Shown here piece after piece: positions 1 to 10,739 of a stretch of 60,000 nt of DNA; the first letter of the stretch is position 1, and the number at the start of each line of letters is the position of its first letter. Origin of the DNA: Symsagittifera roscoffensis (Eukaryota > Xenacoelomorpha > Acoela > Convolutidae); assembly GCF_963678635.1 (NCBI RefSeq), contig NC_087064.1, forward strand, positions 53,030,684 through 53,090,683, given 5' to 3'. A model generated the notes under the pieces. That model was not told where the DNA came from. It saw nothing but the letters and a program-made list of their open reading frames with translations, and made no database searches. Made by a program: the position numbers and the translations under genes.

Positions 1-2
1 TC

Positions 3-2271
3 ATTCGGCAAAAGGGAGTTGATTGTGAAAGGAACTTCCTTAGGGCACTCCTGGAACTATATCAGGACATGCCATTGACTGTGCCAAGCAAGGAGTCGAA
101 TGATATGGAAAACTATCGCAAGTTGGAAGAGGTGAGAAGATACTCCAACAAAGAATTGAAAGTGAGCCGAGACTTGATTGAAGCGGTCAGAGGACAGAAA
201 GAGTTTGCAACACTAGGGAAACTGAAGTCGTTCCAATATGTGTCTGGCATACCGGGGATAGCGTATAATCCCTTCGTGAATGAAGAAGCCAGGGAAGCGT
301 ACTTCGACTATGAGCAAGTCACAGTGCTCAACTTCTGGGTTGAACGAATTAAGGAAATCGGAATGCTGATGGTGGAACAACCCAAGCTGGGAATTATTTT
401 GGAAGAACGAGTGGTCGAACCCTCGATTCCCGAGCTAAAAGGGCAAGTGAGTTTTGATTGTGGTTCTTGGGACGGTCCCTTGAAAACCAGTCTAGTAGTG
501 ATGTGGGAACTCATGAAGCCTTCCTGGTGTCCCCATCCTAACGCAGGCTTAATCTGGGACATGACCGCGGATATCATGTTAGACCGGGATGATGATGCGA
601 GTTTACATGATCTGACCATGATACATCACCTGCTGGCCATGAGATTGACGAAGAGGAAGAGCAACCCGTCCACGGAGCTGTCCGAGGAAGGTACACCGAG
701 TAATTGGTTGAAGCAAGGCACATGCTTGGCTCAACACAGTGGGATGGAAGGACATGTTTGTAACCTGGGACACTGCCTGATTACGCTGAGCGAGCAGCAT
801 CGACAACTGGCACGATTGTACGGGAGATTGAGCATGTCAGATAAGAGTGCCATGGAGTTGGTCGCGGACTGCCATGGGGTGACGGACGTAAACCTGATCA
901 CAGCCTTGGGATTTTGTAGCATGACGAGTTCGATAGAATCGCTCGAGCGCCTGGAGCGTGCCCATGAGCTAGTGACGTCCCTCAGCGTGGAAATATTCCC
1001 TGGAGCATTGCAGACAGAGCAGAAGATTGGAGGCTGGCGAGAAGCTCTAGAAAATGAAATGAATCTGAAGGATAGTGAAGCCTATCACAGACCTACTGGT
1101 TCAAAATATATGGTGGGTTCAAGCTCCGCGCCATATTGTAATAGCAAGTATCCTACGCACATGGTGGTAATGGATGCGAGGACGCAACAAGTGTTGGTTG
1201 ACCAACTTTTCTCTGTGCCAAAGTGCGTGAGGTTGGCCAGAATGTCAGAAAGGTCATATGACTTGTTGGCAAAGATCTTTCGGGCAGTCCCGAAGAGATC
1301 CGAAGGCGAGTTGCAAGACGTTGTGGGTGAAGAGTTCATGAGACTGAACGAAGGTAACGTGAGTGAGTTCCAGAAACAGAAAGCGAGTGGAGCGTTACCC
1401 ACTGAATTCCCTACCATAGAAGAGAAAGACAATTTACATAGAATTCTGATGGAAGTGGAACCGTTGCTGGGAGCCTCAGGGTATCGGACCCGAAGGAACA
1501 TAGTGAGAACCCATGGGGAGTATCCTTGCCACTGCTTGGCGCAGACGTTGTGGTATCCCAAACGCGGGAATCTGATCCTAGTATGGGAAGTGGAGGAATT
1601 GTACTCCACGGGGTTGCCCGATCAGAATCAACAAGTGAATGTCAATCATGGTGGTTAGCGCCATGCTAGCAGTGAGATGGCTGGAAGCTAACGCGGACAC
1701 AAGTCAGCAGGAGACGGCCGTGCCGACTCCTGAACAGCTGAGCAACGTAAAAATGAGTCGTGAATTGGATCTTTTCAGAACCACCTGCAAGGTTCTGAGG
1801 ATACCTAAAGCCATTGAAAGAATATGGTCAAGGCGAAGATTGATGCCTTGGTTCCGTGCAGTGATGACATCTTGGATGTATGAACGCGCGAAGCGTCACA
1901 TGTCAAGGAACACGGAAGCCTATCAATCTTTCCAGCTAGATATAGGACCAGGAGCCTATAAACGAGCATTCTTGACGCACAGAAACGCGGTCACCACAGC
2001 GGTGAAGCGGGTAGCTGGAACGCCTTGTGTTTCTGAAGAGGAGAAGAAAGAGGTCTTAAGAGCTGACCTAGAACGAAACGTGAGCCTATGTCTTCACAAC
2101 AGCTTTTGCAGGAACCGGCAGCAGAAGGTGAATGTGGACTTGCTACCTTGTTGCAAACCGAGGCTGCTGGAACAGGAGGGTTGGGGCACGGCCCGCAACT
2201 CTCTGGACATGTTAGAGAAAGTCCTGGAAGACAGTGACGCTGAACATCAGGATGGAGAAATGATGGAATGA
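3..2271 (+). pseudogene. Element A accessory protein (ORF3), frameshifted and 5'-partial
   Basis: The frame is open from the window edge, so the ATG at 69 need not be the start. The first frame runs to a stop at 1656-1658; a second frame (1639-2271) continues the same protein. Its match to element B ORF3 passes from one frame to the other near 1636-1645, so a small net +1 change has broken the gene. Shared blocks include H-x-C-x4-C near residue 234, ITALGF, the segment FSVPKCVRLARMS, PCHCLAQT, and in the second frame WFRA..TSW and LTHRNA. There is no signal peptide, membrane segment or known domain that I recognise. The N-terminal ~230 residues have no clear counterpart in element B. The function is unknown, but conservation between diverged elements argues that the protein was once selected. 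Confidence 0.7.
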
Positions 2272-3009
2272 AGATGACCAAAGAAGAGAAGAGAAGGAGA
2301 AAAAACTTGATTGTATTTGTGTGCTAAAACTTAAACCAATCAACCAAGTTTTGATTATTGAACTTGTGAAACTTTTTGTTTTGATCTAGTCTGGTCAGAC
2401 CAAACTTTGAAAATGTTGCAATTGTTAAAATTGTTGAAATTATTGATTTTAGTTACTACTATCTATGTATGTATATAAGGAACATAGGTGAGTATATTTA
2501 CCTATTTATTCACGACTGAAGTTTTTAACCTGTGTAAGACACAAATTCACTGTGTGGCGACATGGTAAGTTTGAGTAAACTCGCTCGAGAAGGGTGGGTA
2601 ACTCAAGAACTTTCCTAGCCACAGAGTTTCTTAGTTTTAATATTGAAAGGACCGAATAAATGACTGATTATACTTGGTGAGTAATGTTAAGTTAATTTTA
2701 ACGGGTGCGTGGCCGTGCCACGTCCCACTTTTTAATCACAAAGAGCGAAAAGAAGTTTTATGACAAGACGACGTAAGTAGTCAGAAAAGAAATTTTATCT
2801 GGGACACTCCTCATGGTGCAAATTTTGTGAAAATGTTGAAAGGCAGTGAGATGTAGTACGATGCCATTTGTGAACACGTAGTGAGTTGAGGTGGGGTAGA
2901 TAAATTTCAATTTCTTATGCGATTTGTAAGATTGATTACAGAAAACTGGATAACTACTTGACGATAACCCGGTGTTATGCGATCAATAGGGACATTGATG
3001 GAGACTTGT
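2272..3009 (+). other. Element A non-coding 3' region
   Basis: This stretch lies between the ORF3 stop and the polypurine tract. It is AT-rich at first (2330-2560) and has no convincing ORF. The corresponding region of element B is about 430 bp, so this one is roughly 300 bp longer. Nothing else is recognised in it. Confidence 0.5.
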
Positions 3010-3019
3010 CCGGGGAGTA
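3010..3019 (+). promoter_or_regulatory. Polypurine tract of element A
   Basis: CCGGGGAGTA lies directly before the LTR start TGTGCC. The same ten bases precede the 3' LTR of element B at 25321-25330. Position and conservation fit the plus-strand primer site of an LTR element. Confidence 0.65.
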
Positions 3020-3895
3020 TGTGCCATTCTGCCAGATGACACAGCACAACCTTCCGGCGACATAAAAAAGAGTGACAAAAGGCCTTATGAACAAAAAAGT
3101 GTTGCGACGGAGGGTCAGAATGTTCTAGAATTTTTATTTTTAAAATTTCGATTGGAAGAAGAACATTTCTGAGAAATAGAGAAAAGATGGCCATTTTGAA
3201 TAAAAAGACGAAAAACAGAACCACGATAGAGATTGTTAAGAACAGTCGAGCAAGAAAATTACGAAGCCTCTTATCGTGGCAATAACACACGATAAGAACC
3301 TTAGCGACGGATATTTGTGGAGAAGGAGGCTTCAGTGGGGGAAGAAATATACCACGGAACCCTCCCGGGACACGAATTATAAGAGATAAGAGTGTTATCT
3401 CAAGAATATTACGGGAGCGGAGGCTTGGTCCCCCCAGAGACTGTCTATGTGAAGGGACTGTATAGACTGACTGTATAGCTGCTATAATGTCATAGATATT
3501 AATTAACACCGTTATTATTTAATATTTCAGAGCATGAGTAGCTAGAAAAAGGGAAAGGGTCAATCCATCTCCAATGGATTTAATATAAAACTGTCACACA
3601 AAAACATATAAAAATAGGTTGTTCGAGCCGTGTTTTTAATGACAATCACGTAGTCTGAGGATCCGAGACTCAGCTATGTGGTTGTGTTCGCATGTAAACG
3701 AAAGCTGATCAAAAGTCGTTTGACTGATGGCCTAAAAATGGTAACTTTTTACTTTGCCCTAGACAGACCAGAAAATCAACTGGCAAGGTCGAGACGGTGA
3801 AAAACGAGTAGAATTAAGGTAACTGACGCCTGCCAGTCGTTAATAGGTACTTTTTCTACGCTCCGTCGCTGTGTGATATTTGGGCGAATGTTACA
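3020..3895 (+). repeat. 3' LTR of element A (876 bp)
   Basis: It starts TGTGCCA and ends GAATGTTACA, matching the termini of the 916-bp LTRs of element B. Between the ends the two families share scattered blocks, including a small hairpin (3562-3580) and a following 'ACTGTC' block. The minus-strand ORF crossing 2907-3509 has no similarity to anything and is taken as chance. Confidence 0.75.
3562..3580 (+). other. Conserved LTR hairpin (element A version)
   Basis: AATCCAT and ATGGATT form a 7-bp stem around a 5-base loop. The equivalent place in element B (7764-7786) also forms a stem, with a G-C pair where this one has A-T. See the finding on covariation. Confidence 0.5.
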
Positions 3896-4215
3896 ATATC
3901 AGCATACAAAATAACTGCAAATACTAGAAATACCAAGCAAATAAGCTTTCTCTCTTCGCGGGGCAATAGTTTTTGATCAGAAAGAGCATTTTCTATGCAC
4001 GATATTTCTCTGTCTATCGACAATTTGAGGGTTATATAGGTTTACAACATCTAAACTAAACAGATGTTGCCCTTGTCTCTTTTTTATTTGATTACAAAAC
4101 CGTTCTCTTATAAGTTTTGTCGACCTCGGTTTTTGGAAGGAATAAATTTGAACTCCGTTTTGCGCAGAAAACGGGAAAAATCATTGATGCGTGTTCAATT
4201 AGTGAAATTTCCCTG
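3896..4215. other. Flanking DNA, no gene seen
   Basis: AT-rich sequence after the element A LTR. I see no ORF, repeat or motif I can name. Confidence 0.4.
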
Positions 4216-4629
4216 TTTCATTTCTCAAATGTAACTAAAACAATCATTCAATGTTATTTTTATTTCTCAGTTATGTTTTTAGCGTGTTAAAACAATCATT
4301 TCGCGTTGTCAATTTCTCAGAAATGTACATCGTCGTCTAAAAGACCATGAAAAACGGTGGTCGCTTTAACGGCTGTGGAAATATTTGACGGTAACCTTAA
4401 TCAATATTTTACTAATAAAAAAGCTTTCGCAAATGCGTTTAATTTACTGACACCTAATTATTGAAATAATTAACGCAATTTGATTAATAATTCTTGATAT
4501 TATCTGTTCAATTGCTTTTCCACAAAAATCAAGAAATCATTTTTTCTGTCCAAAAATAAATTTTTTTCCAGATAAAACCATTGCAACATTTGAGAAAAAA
4601 TTAAAAGAGTTCTCACCAGTGAAATGCAA
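4216..4629 (+). repeat. 414-bp direct repeat, left copy
   Basis: It is nearly the same as 6648-7062, with about ten differences by eye. The two copies bracket the RT/endonuclease ORF at a spacing of about 2,432 bp. It has no coding capacity. It could be a pseudo-LTR-like terminal repeat, or an unrelated short element present twice. Confidence 0.75.
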
Positions 4630-4758
4630 TCTAATCCATATGTACGCTGACATATACATTGTGTGTGTTACATGTCATGCATGCAGAAATATGCGAAAAC
4701 GTTCGTAATTTACATTTTCGATTCCCTCTGTAAGTGTTCCGTTTTCAGAAATGGTGTC

Positions 4759-4795
4759 GGAGTCGAAAATTAACAGTTGGAGTCGAAAATTAACA
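4759..4795 (+). repeat. 20-bp tandem repeat at the 5' truncation point of the RT ORF
   Basis: GGAGTCGAAAATTAACA occurs at 4759-4775 and 4779-4795. RT homology begins immediately after the second copy, so the repeat marks the truncation or insertion junction. Confidence 0.6.
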
Positions 4796-6303
4796 TCTGG
4801 TATTTAGATGATGGGAATTTAGCCGACGACTATAAGGTAGTACTCCGGGACCTTAAAAACATTCTGAAATCGGAACAAATTTACGGCCTGAGCTTAAACA
4901 CTGAGAAGTGTGAACTTTGTTTTTTGGGACCGACTACTAGTACACGGTATAATTCAATTTTAACACAATTTCGAAAAATATGCCCCAAAATAAAAAAAAA
5001 AACAAAAGAAGAACTCCTCATTTTAAGATCTCCAATCGGCGAACTTTGCCGAAAAGAATTACTCGACGAAAAAATTAGGGAGCTTGAAAAAATCTCGGAT
5101 GTCATTGACAAACTAGACGCCCATTATGGTTTTTACCTCCTGAAAAATTGCTTTAGCATGCCAAAACTCCTATATTTTTTGCGTACGAGCCCTTGTTTTT
5201 TGCAAAATGATTTTTTGGAACGCTACGATAAATTACTAAGAAATTCGTTATGCAAGGTCACTAACGTGAAAATGGATGATAACCAGTTTTTACAAGCAGT
5301 TCTCCCGGCAGCCAAAGGTGGCTTGGGCGTTTCTTCCGCTCGTCTACTCGCTTTACCCGCTTTCTTAGCCTCAGCAGTAGGAGCGAAAGATGCCTTGAGC
5401 GAAATCTTTGGTTTGGAGCATGTGGATGGAACCTATGATGATGCGCTTAAACGGTGGTTTGACCTTGGAAAAATTGAAATGGCTCCGGAAAATGAAATCC
5501 AAAAAAATTGGACGGAGCCAATTTTTGACAGCGAAATTGCAGACTTGATTTTACGACTCGAACCAACGGACGTGAAAAGGTTCAACGCGTTCCAAGATAG
5601 ATTTGGATCCCAATGGTTGAACGTCATCCCCTGCAAAAATTTAAGGTTAAAACTGTCGAACCAACAACTCAGAATTGCGATAGGACTTCGATTAGGATCA
5701 AAAATATGCGAACGGCATAAATGCGTGTGCGGAAAAGACGTTACCGAGGATGGTTGGCATGGTCTTTCTTGCCTCAAAAGTGCAGGGAGATTCTCTAGGC
5801 ATTCAAACCTGAATGCCCTTATAAAGCAGAGTCTATCATCTACTCACATTCCGTCTGTTTTAGAACCACGACACCTCTACAGGACCGATCAGAAGCGACC
5901 AGACGGTTTGACGCTCGTTCCATGGGCTGATGGTAAGCAGCTCTTGTGGGATGTAACGGTAGTAGACTCCTTAGCCCCTTGTAGGATTAATGCCGGGTCT
6001 GTTTGTAACCCTGGTACGGCTGCCGCTGAAGCGGAAGAGCGAAAAATTGACAAATATAAAGATCTTGTAAATGATGGATATCTTTTTCAACCGCTAGCTT
6101 TTGAAATTCAGGGCGCGGCCGGCCCCAGCACAGAAGTTTTTTTGAGCAAGCTTTGTAAGAACCTAAGCATATGCACTGAGGAACCCAGAGCAGGCAGCTT
6201 TTTAAAACAGAGAATCTCCCTGGCAATACAGATTGCGAACGCCGCTTGCGTACTCGGAACAATAAATGACAAAATAACTTTCGACGAAATTTTTTACTTG
6301 TAA
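4774..6303 (+). pseudogene. 5'-truncated reverse transcriptase with C-terminal zinc motif and nuclease-like domain
   Basis: About 510 codons are open, beginning after a stop at 4771 with no convincing ATG start. The frame starts within an RT palm: WYLDDG, the YxDD-type catalytic box, is only about eight residues in, so the fingers and first catalytic Asp are missing. Further on come the thumb-like block LPAAKGGLGVSSA, a C-x-C...H-G-x-x-C cluster (about residues 316-332) followed by R-x-x-R-H, and RPDG (374-377) with WDVT..D (391-), a layout like the restriction-like nucleases of early-branching non-LTR elements. I know this arrangement from RT proteins common in corals, sponges and molluscs, but cannot name the clade. 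The C-terminus looks complete (stop TAA at 6301). It is probably a dead 5'-truncated copy. Confidence 0.75.
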
Positions 6304-6647
6304 CACTTGTATATTATATTATCTCGTGTCGAGTTGCGTGTTCTTATTGAAGAAGCGTAACCCGTATCGATTTTAAATGAAAAGGACTTAAACACTTGAC
6401 ATCTTCTTTTATCATTATCACTTCCATATCTAGAAAATTCCAAGGATTTTGACTGGAATACATGATGAAGGGACTCATGACTGTAACCTCGGTTACTATG
6501 ATACTTTTGACCTTCTGATTACCTTGAAAAGCAAATTAAAAAAAAAGAAAAGGAAAAAAAAAAATTTCAGAAATAGACTTGTGTATTTTATCGATTAATC
6601 TGTCCGATCTTTCAAGGCGTATATATACTTACAGAGCTTATATATAC
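6304..6647 (+). other. Non-coding 3' trailer of the RT fragment
   Basis: AT-rich sequence between the ORF stop and the right direct repeat. It includes an A-rich run (6537-6563) that could be an old poly(A) tail. No gene is seen. Confidence 0.4.
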
Positions 6648-7062
6648 TTTCATTTATCAAATGTAACTAAAACAATCATTCAATGTTATTTTTATTTCTC
6701 AGTTATGTTTTTAGCGTGTTAAAACAATCATTTCGCGTTGTCAATTTCTCAGAAATGTACATCGTCGTCTAAAAGACCATGAAAAACGGTGGTCGCTTTA
6801 ACGGCTGTCGAAGAATTTGACGGTAACCTTTATCAATATTTTACTAATAAAAAAGCTTTCGCAAATGCGTTTAATTTACTGACAGCTAATTATTGAAATA
6901 ATCAACGCAATTTGATTAATAATTCTTGATATTATCTGTTCAATTGCTTTTCCACAAAAATCAAGAAATCATTTTTTCTGTCCAAAAATAATTTTTTTTT
7001 CCAGAAAAAACCATTGAAACATTTGAGAAAAAATTAAAAGAGTTCTCACCAGTGAAATGCAA
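6648..7062 (+). repeat. 414-bp direct repeat, right copy
   Basis: It matches 4216-4629 with scattered substitutions. It ends exactly where minus-strand non-LTR RT sequence (7063-7178) begins, so the repeat-RT-repeat block appears to have landed inside that older element. Confidence 0.75.
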
Positions 7063-7096
7063 AATTGTAACGATGTATTTTCAATCGTTACAATTT
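7062..7096. other. 13-bp perfect inverted repeat
   Basis: AAATTGTAACGAT (7062-7074) and ATCGTTACAATTT (7084-7096) are exact reverse complements around a 9-base loop. It sits at the boundary of the 414-bp repeat. It may be a target-site or insertion-junction feature. Confidence 0.7.
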
Positions 7097-7178
7097 AAGT
7101 ACGATCACTGAGATACGAAGAGAAAAGCTCGAGAAACGTGTAATCAAATCCAAACTTAGCCAGTTTGCTTAGTAGAAT
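7063..7178 (-). pseudogene. Fragment of a non-LTR reverse transcriptase (downstream half)
   Basis: Read on the minus strand from 7178, the sequence encodes LLSKLAKFGF..Y..LELFSSYLSDRT, the block that follows the 'AFDRVPH' motif in Jockey/CR1-like reverse transcriptases. Its upstream partner lies beyond element B at 26247-26440, also on the minus strand, and the reading frame matches across the insertion. An in-frame stop follows SDRT, so it was already decaying or is a diverged copy. Confidence 0.65.
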
Positions 7179-7606
7179 TGTGCCAGTCGGTCATATTTGG
7201 AAGTTTGACCTTGAGAGAAGCAAAAAACACTTGATTTTGGAGTGGAATTTAATTTTTCACAATTTCGAATGGAACCTGTCATGCACGATTTTCTCGCGAG
7301 AACTGAAAATCAGAAAAAGAAGTGAGAACAATTTCAGAACGATTGAGACACACACGCGGGAAAGTTGTAAGAAAAAGCAGTAGGAAATTTCTATTCGCAA
7401 TTTCCATCACTATCATAATCGAGAGTAGAGCTGTCCCATCTGTGACAGAGACGAGAGCATTCCCACGAATTGGATTATAGCGACTGGAGTGTTATTCGGA
7501 ACTGGACTAAAGTGAACCTTCGGTGGAAAGGTGGACAACTTGAGTGTCCTAATGGTTCACAAGAAAACTATTGTCTAGAGTATAAACTCGTTCTCATTGT
7601 TAAAAC

Positions 7607-7613
7607 TATAAAA
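7607..7613 (+). promoter_or_regulatory. Candidate TATA box in the LTR
   Basis: TATAAAA lies about 190 bp upstream of the LTR's AATAAA. That order would fit U3 promoter, then R with the poly(A) signal. No start site can be placed from the sequence alone. Confidence 0.4.
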
Positions 7614-7763
7614 CATTAGACTCATTTAGTTACGTTATTTAATTCTTGAGTTAACTACCGAGTGGATTATTTCCCACTTCTTGAGCGTGCTACTATGTGA
7701 GTACAAATTTAAATTCTAGAGTGTGTTTTATGATTGTTATGTTGAGGTAAGGCGAGTTTTAGG

Positions 7764-7786
7764 TTGATCCATCTGAAATGGATCAA
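7764..7786 (+). other. LTR hairpin just upstream of the poly(A) signal
   Basis: TTGATCCAT and ATGGATCAA form a 9-bp perfect stem with a 5-base loop, 13 bases before AATAAA. The same stem occurs in the other LTR copies and, with a compensatory change, in element A. Confidence 0.55.
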
Positions 7787-7799
7787 AGTTCCACTGTCT

Positions 7800-7805
7800 A
7801 ATAAA
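7800..7805 (+). terminator. Poly(A) signal in the LTR
   Basis: AATAAA directly downstream of the hairpin. In the 3' LTR copy the same motif would end the element's transcripts. Confidence 0.45.
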
Positions 7806-8560
7806 AAAGCAACTTAACGGATTGTTCCAACCCGGTTTTTAACGGCGTTCATGTATTTTGGGTATCTAGAGACCTAAGTATGGGGACGTTTCTAATTCTA
7901 GAGTGGGGGGATATTTTAGTAGTAGCCTTTAAGCTGTAACGGGTCGTAGTCTCATGTCACAAACGAACCGAACTGGCTCCGACCGTTCTTGAGGTAGAAA
8001 AACACAAGAGATAGTGTCCCTGACCCTTGAGCCAGTGGTTATAGGGCCTATTTTTCTTAAGCCTCATGTGTGACTACAGTAGACGAATGTTACATAGTGT
8101 TTTTATGGCGCTCCTGGGTGTTTACGACATCAAGACTACGGAGTCGAACCCACTTGAGACAGCTTCGGGCTGAATGCCCATTCTAGAGTACCGGCGGTAC
8201 GGTTCGACAGGAACGTGCAAACCTTCCGGTTGTACCGTGATAGCTTTTTAAGAAAACTCGAGAAAATTTCCTGGTACGCTCTCCGAACGAGGCTTAGCTA
8301 ACCGAGTAAAGGGGGGCAACTAGGGGGACAAAAACACGAGCAAAAAGACAAAAAGCAAAACAAAAAAACCATAAAACGAAAAAAGACAGTGACTTTGACA
8401 CCAGATCAGTTGGATCAAACCTTTATATTAATTAAATAGTATACCCATACTGTTTTATAAGTTCGATCGTTTCGATCAACCTAGCAATTTAACCCAGTAA
8501 CCGTAATAAAGTGCCCGAGTGTGGGGCGTTGTCAAGGGTTTTCAGATAGTTTGGAACTTA

Positions 8561-8758
8561 GCTGGACCAATAGGAGACTTCACTGGAAGAGGTGACCAGC
8601 CGAGTGGGAAAGTGGTTCAGGGACACTTGAGCTGAACCAATAGGAGACTTGACTGGAAGAGGTGACCAGCCGAGTGGGAAAGTGGTTCAGGGACACTTGA
8701 GCTGAAAGGAGACTGGACTGGAACAGGTGACCAGTCGAGTGGGAAAGCAGCCAAGAAG
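8561..8758 (+). repeat. 70-bp tandem repeat, ~2.8 copies
   Basis: Units begin at 8561, 8631 and 8701, each starting GCTG(A/G)A and containing GGTGACCAG and GAGTGGGAAAG. The third unit lacks a few bases near its start. Confidence 0.85.
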
Positions 8759-9590
8759 GATTTGGCAATTCTCGAATTCTCAAGTTGGGCAGAACGGGTA
8801 TCGTTAAAATCCACATTAAATTATAGGAGATAAGTGTAAAATAGGATAGGCGACATCCCCCGGTTTTGAGGAACGTTTTTACTTGAGCAGGCCTGGAGAC
8901 AGGTCTACGGTTTTCTCTTGAGAGGTTTAGCACCCGGCGCTTAAGGTAATTTTAGGCTTAAGAAGGGGGGCTAAAAAGGGGGGAGGTTAGAAGGGGGGCT
9001 GGTTAAGTTAGAGGTTGGCGGTTGTAAATTGTAAAAAGGGGGAAATTAGAGTAACTAATTAGTCGACATCGTTGACTTAGTTACATTAGAAATTAACACG
9101 CGTTGGTAATATTAGGTGGAGATCGAAATTTGAACTCGAGTTAAGGAAGGTACCCTGGTCGGATTGGTAGGGGGGAAGGGACATAAACAGTTTTTGTAAT
9201 ACCCCATAAGATCGCTAGCAGGGGGGAAGGAAAACGCGTGGCAATTAGGTACCAGACATATTTTTTAGACGAAAGGTAGACATTGGTCACCTTTGAATTT
9301 CAGGTGGACTCATTTTTCTGTTTTTATTATTTTTCTTACTTAGATTTTTGTTGCATTTTAGTGAGGATTTGTGTTTGGTTTTATACGAACAGGTGATCAC
9401 AAGATACCTGCGCACCTACATTGAAATAGAAACAACCAAAAAGAAGAGGGGGGTCAGCATTTGGCTTTTAAGAGAAGGTTTTTGGGAAAATTTTACTAGA
9501 GCTTGAGTGGTGGTACAAGGTACGGTGATTCAAGAAGACCCTACAACGAGGAAGACACTCCGTGACGAGTATTGGGACAAGACCGAAGAA

Positions 9591-10490
9591 GTCTTGGGAC
9601 AGAGCAGTCTTGGGACAGTGGTCTTGGGACAGGGTCTTGGGACAGGGTCTTGGGACAGTGGTCTTGGGACAGTGGTCTTGGGACAGGGTCTTGGGACAGG
9701 GTCTTGGGACAGGGTCTTGGGACAGTGGTCTTGGGACAGGGTCTTGGGACAGGGTCTTGGGACAGTGGTCTTGGGACAGTGGTCTTGGGACAGGGTCTTG
9801 GGACAGGGTCTTGGGACAGGGTCTTGGGACAGTGGTCTTGGGACAGGGTCTTGGGACAGTGGTCTTGGGACAGTGGTCTTGGGACAGGGTCTTGGGACAG
9901 GGTCTTGGGACAGGGTCTTGGGACAGTGGTCTTGGGACAGGGTCTTGGGACAGGGGTCTTGGGACAGTGGTCTTGGGACAGGGGTCTTGGGACAGGGTCT
10001 TGGGACAGTGGTCTTGGGACAAGGGTCTTGGGACACTAGTCTTGGGACACTAGTCTTGGGACACCAGCCTTGGGACACTGGTCTTGGGACACTACCCTTG
10101 GGACACTAGTCTTGGGACAGTAGTCTTGGGACACTAGCCTTGGGACACTAGTCTTGGGACAGTAGTCTTGGGACACTAGCCTTGGGACACTGGTCTTGGG
10201 ACACTACCCTTGGGACACTAGCCTTGGGACACTAGTCTTGGGACAGTAGTCTTGGGACACTAGCCTTGGGACACTGGTCTTGGGACACTACCCTTGGGAC
10301 ACTAGTCTTGGGACAGTAGTCTTGGGACAGTAGTCTTGGGACACTAGCCTTGGGACACTAGTCTTGGGACAGTAGTCTTGGGACACTAGTCTTGGGACAG
10401 TAGTCTTGGAACAGTGGCCTTGGTACAAGGGTCTTAGGACACTAGCGGAGAGTACTGTGATAGTGACGAATAGTCTTGGGACGGTATAGA
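9591..10490 (+). repeat. 13/14-bp minisatellite based on CTTGGGACA
   Basis: About 60 units. In the first half, 13-bp units (GTCTTGGGACAGG) mix with 14-bp units (GTCTTGGGACAGTG). From about 10,025 the array is regular 14-mers of the type ACTAGTCTTGGGAC, with higher-order repeats of about six and eight units. The mixed 13/14 spacing leaves several frames open on both strands. The 13-bp runs give four GGG runs with loops of 3-4 bases, a G-quadruplex pattern. Confidence 0.95.
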
Positions 10491-10739
10491 AATTGAAGTC
10501 AAATTACAACAAGGGTGTTTTAAGACAGAATAAGACAAATCGAAATAGGTACAGTTGAGACCACATTAAGGGAAATCTTTCAAAGGTTTTAGAAAGAGAG
10601 CTACAACAAGGTTTTTAACACGTTGTACAAAATTTGTTACCACAAAAATTTTTTTTTTGTTTTATTATTTTTTTTTATTCTTAGAATAGAATCGTGTATA
10701 TAATAAAATTGTAAATAAAAGCAGTTGTAAATAGAAATA

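Larger units (their letters stand above)
1..3895 (+). mobile_element. Element A: 3' part of a Gypsy-like LTR retrotransposon
   Basis: This is the right-hand end of an LTR retrotransposon whose 5' part lies outside the window. It carries an accessory ORF (3-2271) homologous to ORF3 of element B (23252-24901), a non-coding 3' region, a polypurine tract and a 3' LTR (3020-3895). The sequence around the LTR start, TCCGGGGAGTA then TGTGCCA, is almost the same as at 25320-25337 in element B, and both LTRs end GAATGTTACA. The two are therefore one family, but the protein and LTR are clearly diverged, so they are separate lineages. No gag, RT or integrase of this element is in the window, so the Gypsy assignment is inherited from element B. 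Confidence 0.8.
7179..8094 (+). repeat. 5' LTR of element B (916 bp)
   Basis: It starts TGTGCCAGTC and ends GAATGTTACA. Within it are a TATAAAA box (7607-7613), a 9-bp hairpin (7764-7786) and AATAAA (7800-7805). Short ORFs inside it (for example 7165-7383) recur in every LTR copy and show no protein-like features. Confidence 0.9.
8095..10739 (+). other. Long non-coding leader of element B
   Basis: About 2.6 kb separates the 5' LTR from the gag ATG. It holds a 70-bp tandem repeat (8561-8758), G-rich segments (8940-9240) and a large minisatellite (9591-10490). A primer-binding site is uncertain: TGGCGCTCCTGGGTG at 8106 starts with the expected TGG but lies 11 bases inside the LTR boundary. ORFs across the minisatellite are repeat artefacts. 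Confidence 0.7.

Noticed and set aside
2907-3509. 200-codon minus-strand ORF
   Set aside because: It lies across the element A LTR and has no conserved counterpart in the element B LTR.
4751-4753. ATG at 4751 as start of the RT ORF
   Set aside because: It is in another frame and reaches a stop within about 20 codons.
8106-8123. Primer-binding site TGGCGCTCCTGGGTG
   Set aside because: It begins 11 bases inside the LTR edge and I cannot match it to a tRNA 3' end, so it is noted but not listed as a feature.
9468-10109. Several ORFs of 150-200 codons on both strands, rich in LGTGSWD or PKTLSQD repeats
   Set aside because: They are translations of the 13/14-bp minisatellite; openness in many frames follows from the repeat lengths.
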